Of a DNA stretch of 64,000 nucleotides, positions 58,818 through 64,000 are shown one piece after another. Source of the DNA: Mantis religiosa (Eukaryota > Arthropoda > Insecta > Mantodea > Mantidae); contig CM060952.1 in the NCBI GenBank assembly GCA_030765055.1, positions 174,045,086 through 174,109,085 on the forward strand. The letters run 5' to 3'. The notes under the pieces are model-generated. The model worked only from the letters and a program-made list of their open reading frames with translations, ran no database searches and was not told where the DNA came from. Within the stretch, counting starts at the first letter, position 1. Every line of letters begins with the position of its first letter. The position numbers were made by a program, and so were the translations under genes.

Positions 58818-59095
58818 AGTTATGGCTAAGTGGTTAGACCTCTTGGTGCTCACCTCGGCGGCTCGGGTTCGATCCCAGGCAAAGTGGGATTTGTGGTGGA
58901 CAACATGGCACTGGGGTGGGTTTCCTCCGGGTCCTCCGATTTCCCCCACCATAATTCCACCAATTACTCTACCAACCATTCATCTCAGGCGTTGGGCCGA
59001 CCCCTCAACCCTGATTTCATCTCAGGTCAGATGCTTCGGATCCCTTGCTCTGAAGGACCCCAAAGCGCCTCCTAACGTCAGTATTGACGAGAAAG
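58818..59095 (+). mobile_element. SINE-B-related element (B'), uninterrupted
   Basis: tRNA-like head from 'ttatggctaagtggttagac' (first bases missing), 'ggtgctcacctcggcggc', B-box 'gggttcgatcccagg', family-B middle 'tttgtggtggacaacatggc', then the B'-specific 3' body 'ggcgttgggccgacccctca'. It acts as the empty-site reference for the nested insertion at 31478. The overlapping 131-codon frame is SINE translation. Confidence 0.85.
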
Positions 59096-59469
59096 GGAGG
59101 AAAAAACATATAGCATATTTTAGGTCGCAGAACTACAGCGTCCACATTGAAAATTACAATATTACAGTAATATTACAACACACTATGAGAACCAAAAATC
59201 AATTTGACATAACATGACAACTTGAAATCTGAGAGTTATATACACTCATATAGACAAATTTCCTTAAAGAACATTAACAAATTAACTAAATTTTGTGTTC
59301 CATTGTTTATTTGTTATGGGGAATATATCCAGGTTCTAAAACATACTTGCTTACAAAGTACTTTTATTAGTAATAAAATAATTTATTTATCTGTTTGACT
59401 CACACGCCATATGGATGTGAATATATCACAATAAATGTGTCTACTCAATTTTATGTGTCTGCTACTGAC
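59096..59469. other. Non-coding spacer
   Basis: Nothing recognised. Confidence 0.5.
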
Positions 59470-59479
59470 GTACAAAATG

Positions 59480-59646
59480 TAGCATAGCAAATGTACCATA
59501 GTAGCTCAGTTGGTTAGAGCAACCGCACGGAGAGCGGGAGATCCGTGGTTCAAATCTCGGCTATAACATTGAATTTTTCAGTCTGACTCTACTCATTCAA
59601 ACCTTAGCCTACACACAGCTAGTGTGGAAGAAATGATTATTTCCTT
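59480..59646 (+). mobile_element. SINE-C monomer with target-site duplication
   Basis: A single unit: tRNA-like module 'ccatagtagctcagttggtt' with B-box-like 'ggttcaaatctcgg', then the SINE-C tail 'attgaatttttcagtctgac' through 'tagcctacacac' to 'ttatttcc'. It is flanked by GTACAAAATG at 59470-59479 and 59647-59656. It lacks the long leader and the second arm, so it represents the simple form from which the dimers may derive. The continuing shared tail and degenerate stems argue against a functional tRNA gene. Confidence 0.88.
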
Positions 59647-59656
59647 GTACAAAATG

Positions 59657-60934
59657 ATAATAAAACGCACATTGTTCTATCTGCTTCATTTACCTAAGAT
59701 AAACGTTTGTAAAAAGGTTTTACTACTTAGTTTCTCCTACTGCAGAAATCGAGAAGAAAGAATAGAAAAAGTAGTATAGTAAGAATGTTCAATAGTTTTA
59801 AGCGATTATCCAATGAAACATCGAATTAGAACTCTCTATATTCCGCCTGGGTTGTCCGTTTGCGTATCGACACTTTTACCAATCCTGACCAATTTTTAAA
59901 CCATTTCATCGTTTTCACTCAGAAATAATAATAATAAAAAAAAAAAAAAAAGACTGAAAGGGGAAAGGACATTTTACCGGCATTGATTTAATATCCGTCA
60001 GACATGAATGTTTAATAACTACAAAACCCATCTATATTTCACCTACAATAAGTGAAAAATCATTACCCAAACAAAGCTATTTGCCTCACAGACCCGCAGA
60101 GAGTAATTGCTCTGTTGCTATAAATGAACAGCATTTATGCGTATGCACATAGTTAATGCTTTGAAATATTTAACTAAATTGTTCACATAATTTTACAAAA
60201 CATAAAAATAGAGTATAGTGCTAATATTGCGGGAGCAATTTTATTCTGTTTTGTATTCAAGTCGACGCTGGAATCCAATATATTTGGACGTGGTAGTGCT
60301 TCAGAACAATTGAGAAACAAACAGCGACTAATAATGTGTAAAAAAAAAAAGACTAACGACTTGACTAATAATTATTAGAAATAATATGCCCGTAGATTAT
60401 ATTTGGATAGAGAAAGCTATAGAATCAATAACTTTCAGGGGCAAAAACTTGGAATCTGCTTATAATTTCGTGATTATGCATAAATTCGACATAGCAGTAA
60501 AATGAATATAAGATTATATTTGCTACAATGAAGTAACAAACATTGCGTGAAGGCAAAATATAAATTGTCATATTCTAAAGAAAAGCCACTAATGTTATGG
60601 GAAAATGAACTTTATTGTAGTAGTATTATTTCAATTTCTGTCTTACATTTTTCATATTTCCCTGTACTTTAGTAAGTGCACTTTCATATTTTATGAAAAA
60701 GTCATCACCTATACCTAGTGTAAATTTATTTTTAAGATTTTTGCTAATATTTTAATCAAACGTTTTTTCAAAAATTGTTTCTAAGCTGTTTCCAAAGAAA
60801 TACGTCCTAAGTCATCTCGCTTTTTTTTATTTCTTCCATTTATAACCCCGCCTTTAACTGATATTGTCATATCGGCGGCCGTTCTCCTTTTGGAATATGT
60901 CGAAGGTGTTAGTTAACTCGTATCCGTTGGGTTT
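59657..60934. other. Non-coding stretch
   Basis: Includes an AAT/A-rich run near 59926-59952. Nothing else was recognised. Confidence 0.5.
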
Positions 60935-61095
60935 TAGTCATGAGATCACGCACACATTCGCACTCTCATTCATACATCCAGACTCTGGAAAAGATGGGGA
61001 ATTATCTAATCCCCACCACCATCGCCGGGAATCGAACCCGGGACCCCTAAAACGGCAGGTAGGAGCTCTACCGACTGAGCTACGGGGCCAGCCTT
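60935..61095 (-). mobile_element. SINE-D (tRNA-like head), copy 2
   Basis: On the minus strand: 'ggctggccccgtagctcagt' with a good A-box, 'gtagagctcctacctgccg', and B-box 'gggttcgattcccggcg'. The body shares 'tgtgtgcgtgatct' and flanking blocks with the copy at 25318. The head is the most tRNA-like in the window, but the shared body outside the tRNA region marks it as a SINE. Confidence 0.82.
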
Positions 61096-64000
61096 CTCGT
61101 TGTAGTCAAAGCAAAATTCAGTATGCTAACAATAGGCAGGCATAAAGAGTAATACACGAGAGTGCCTTATGTAACTAAGAAGATGGTGGCAAAGGAGTTA
61201 TCATACCAGCATTACAGGATATAGAAGTATGGGATCATTTTTAATATCCCAGGGACTTTGTGACCGTTGTTTGTACCAAATCTGATATTCTACCAAGAAA
61301 TAAATACATCATATTGTACTTGTATATAGTGCGAAAGCTAAGATTAACGTTGTATCTTGAAAATCAAACATTAAACAAAGCAACATACAACAATAGACCG
61401 ATATACCTTGTAATGCAGAGTGATCTTTAAATTCATACAAAATAACATTACTTAATAGTGTATTTGCGATTTTATGAGGAAATATCTAGAAGTCCAATAA
61501 GATATGTATTCTGTCCCTATAATGCTGAAAGTCCATAGTATCAGCATTTATCTTACAGTATCATACTAAATACGAAGAGAATTCAGTATAAAAGCCTTTT
61601 ACTTTCTCGCAATGGATACAGCTACAAAGATAGTTACGAGTACATATTATAAGTTCCAGTTGCAGAAATTCGTTGAGAAAGATTAGCGGAATTGTTGAAC
61701 ATTTAGAAACAAATCTAATCGTAACTCCAAGAAGCTGACTGAGTTAAGGGAGTATTTACAGAAAGCTTAGGTCTTTAAAGGTCTTGAAATTAAGTAACTT
61801 CGCGTGAGAATGTTAAGTAAAACACACCTGATTAAGTATATACAAGGATTCCTTCTTGAGTGTGTGAATCAAAGTAAGGCATTGTTTGCTGCCATAACTA
61901 TTTGGCATCATCACCATCATCTTCAAGATAGGCCATTTGACTTGTCAGAAGTCATCTTCCGATCGGCGTCGAGGCCTATAGCTATTTAGTTTAATAATTT
62001 CCACATGGGATTAGCTGATAGTACAAAACACATCGAAATTTCTTTGGTCCTAAAATCCTACTGGAAGCCTTGGGCAATCGTATCTTCAGAACATAGATTA
62101 AGCCTAAGTCATGTTGTATTTGGGATTATGTAAGTGGTCAAATCTAACTGTCTCGATACTTTAGATAACACTCCAAGACACTCAGTTTAACTTAACGAAA
62201 ATCGAAAGGATTATGCGAAATACCTGCTGCCGGGAAGATTATTCAGAACTATTAATAAACATAATCAAATTTATCAGATAAATCATACAATATTTAGTGG
62301 ACATTTGCATATAAAATTTAGCGATATATCTAATTACATCTTCTGAAATAATATACGGCCTTTGCACCTTATACATTGAGTGTAAGAGAAATAAAAGTGA
62401 GAGACAACCAAAACATCCATTTTTGCACTTGTGATAAATATACTGTACCAATCTAAGCTTTTAGTTGCATTTATATGCATTGTGGAAAAAAGAAGCGAAC
62501 AAATCAGGCAGCAAGTCTTAAAATCGAAAGTATCTTGTTTGCATTACCTACTCATACAATTTTGAAGCGCTTCCGTTTCAGTTTAATTGTTTTATAAAAT
62601 GTGTTTTTCAGAAATTCTTAGTTTCCTTCTAGGCTCATTTGAAAATCAGTAAAGTCGCATCATTTTATTTTATGCTACGGTTATTTTATTTATTTATGTC
62701 TGTAACAAACAATAATCAACTAAAATTGAGCCGCGACTTGGCAAAATATACGAGCAGAAGCAACATATGCCTACAAACAAAAGAAACACGAACTGTAGTT
62801 ATTCTTCCTTCATACATATCTGAAGTACTTCTTGCTTTTTTAAATTACTTCAGATAATAATTTTAAGCCTATAGGATATTTATGTTTTTATCCTTTCTTA
62901 TACTGCACAACAATGAATGGTTGCACGCATTAATAAGATATTGGTATACAATTTAGAAGTATGAATTTTTATCTCCTGGATGGTAAATGCGACGGTCTGG
63001 TTAACGAAACAAACGAAAATCAATGATATTATCCGATATTTTGCACGGAAAACTTATTTGGGATTTGAAACTCTCGGTCCAGTATTGGCTAAAACTACAC
63101 ATGTAAATTATGGTTTAAACACTTGCCATATTTTCACGGAAGCGTATACACATTCCAGCCAGATTTCACACTGGCAGATTTATACAAACTATTCTGGTGT
63201 AGTTAAATGCTATATTAACCTGTACACTGGCGTTTAAGAAACTGTGATTTTATAATTGTTTATTACACACAATTGTGAAATAATGTGCTTGTATATTTCA
63301 AGTACACTATTTGCTTCCACTTCCGCAAAAGCTTTCAATGGCAGACGTACTCTCGTGAATGCGACTTGTGCCTTCGGCGTATCGGAAACGAGTAGCAGTA
63401 TGTGAGAGTGACAGTTTCTGATTATGAATCTCTGTTAATATTTGTTGTTGTAAACATTTCAGCGTCACAATATACGGAAGATAATAATTTAACATGTCAT
63501 TTTTCAGTGTTTAAATTCTTTTACCATAAGTATTTTCTCACAGAGCTAGGTTTTCATAGCTTTCATTGTAAATAGTCGAGAACATTTTGAAAAAACTTGA
63601 ACTAATGGAAATTTATATAGAACAGGTTGAAGTAATTCAACTGCTACTGCAACTTTGTACCAAATTCCTAGGTATATTACACACTGACTATAGGCAATAA
63701 TGGTTAAAATTACTAAAATAACTTAAACAGAACCTGTACATAAATCAAAATGCCTTAAGCTGGTTTGCTGGTTTACTGGATATTAAGTCAAAAGGAAGAA
63801 ATGGTAGGAAATATAAACGTGCATATTTAAACGTTGTCATTTGCGACAAAAGTAAAACTTCTAATACTGAATACCACATTTCAAGATTGCTGAAGTATTG
63901 GGAAGGGGTGCTCAGGATTTTTCACTTTTCGTGGTATATTTGTTTTTGTTAAAGCGATAAAGTCAAACTCTTTGTTTTATTTTTCATTCTTCACTGTAGC
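61096..64000. other. Non-coding stretch to window end
   Basis: AT-rich with chance frames of up to 85 codons (for example 62980-63237) that show no domain or signal. No repeat was recognised. Confidence 0.5.

Noticed and set aside
59493..59570. tRNA gene on the plus strand
   Set aside because: The module is followed by the SINE-C tail and lies inside a 10-base target-site duplication.
61021..61093. tRNA gene on the minus strand
   Set aside because: The A-box and B-box are excellent, but the sequence outside the tRNA part is shared with 25318-25490 and the anticodon stem pairs poorly. It is called as SINE-D.

Overview
The window looks like a piece of a large, AT-rich insect genome. A complete single-exon Toll receptor of the long insect type is present. 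The rest is long AT-rich non-coding DNA with microsatellites, several families of tRNA-derived SINEs, 5'-truncated LINEs and decayed mariner-type transposons. The mix of repeat families suggests a large-genome polyneopteran such as a cockroach or termite. That is inference: no species marker is visible, and the repeat families were grouped by eye within this window only.

Layout. 1-37 kb holds no host coding gene that I can support. It contains SINE insertions of five families, called here A to E, a GC-rich insertion H, remnants of two mariner-type transposons (12.9 and 26.7-27.7 kb) and two LINE fragments (13.9-14.8 and 24.0-24.8 kb). A dense nested cluster of repeats lies at 30.3-33.1 kb. 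The only confident host gene is the Toll-6-like receptor at 38095-42411 (+). It has a recognisable core promoter (TATA at 37531, Inr around 37561), a 534-base leader full of upstream ATGs, and a strong splice donor 71 bases after the stop codon. About 13 kb around it (36.2-49.4 kb) shows no recognisable mobile element. From 49.4 kb to the end, non-coding DNA with scattered SINEs returns, plus a 240-base foldback element at 57.4 kb.

The most unusual structure is SINE family C. Its complete copies are head-to-head inverted dimers: two tRNA-like modules pointing outward from a shared centre, with arms of equal length (193/193 bases in one copy, 153/153 in another). Two dimers are bounded by long target-site duplications, and a monomeric copy with its own duplication is also present. 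Several SINE families end in expanded microsatellites, and one (TG)n tract lies inside its SINE's target-site duplication.

How the genes work together: there is one receptor gene here, so no pathway can be reconstructed from the window. The receptor is predicted to be a type I plasma-membrane protein, with leucine-rich repeats outside the cell and a TIR domain inside.
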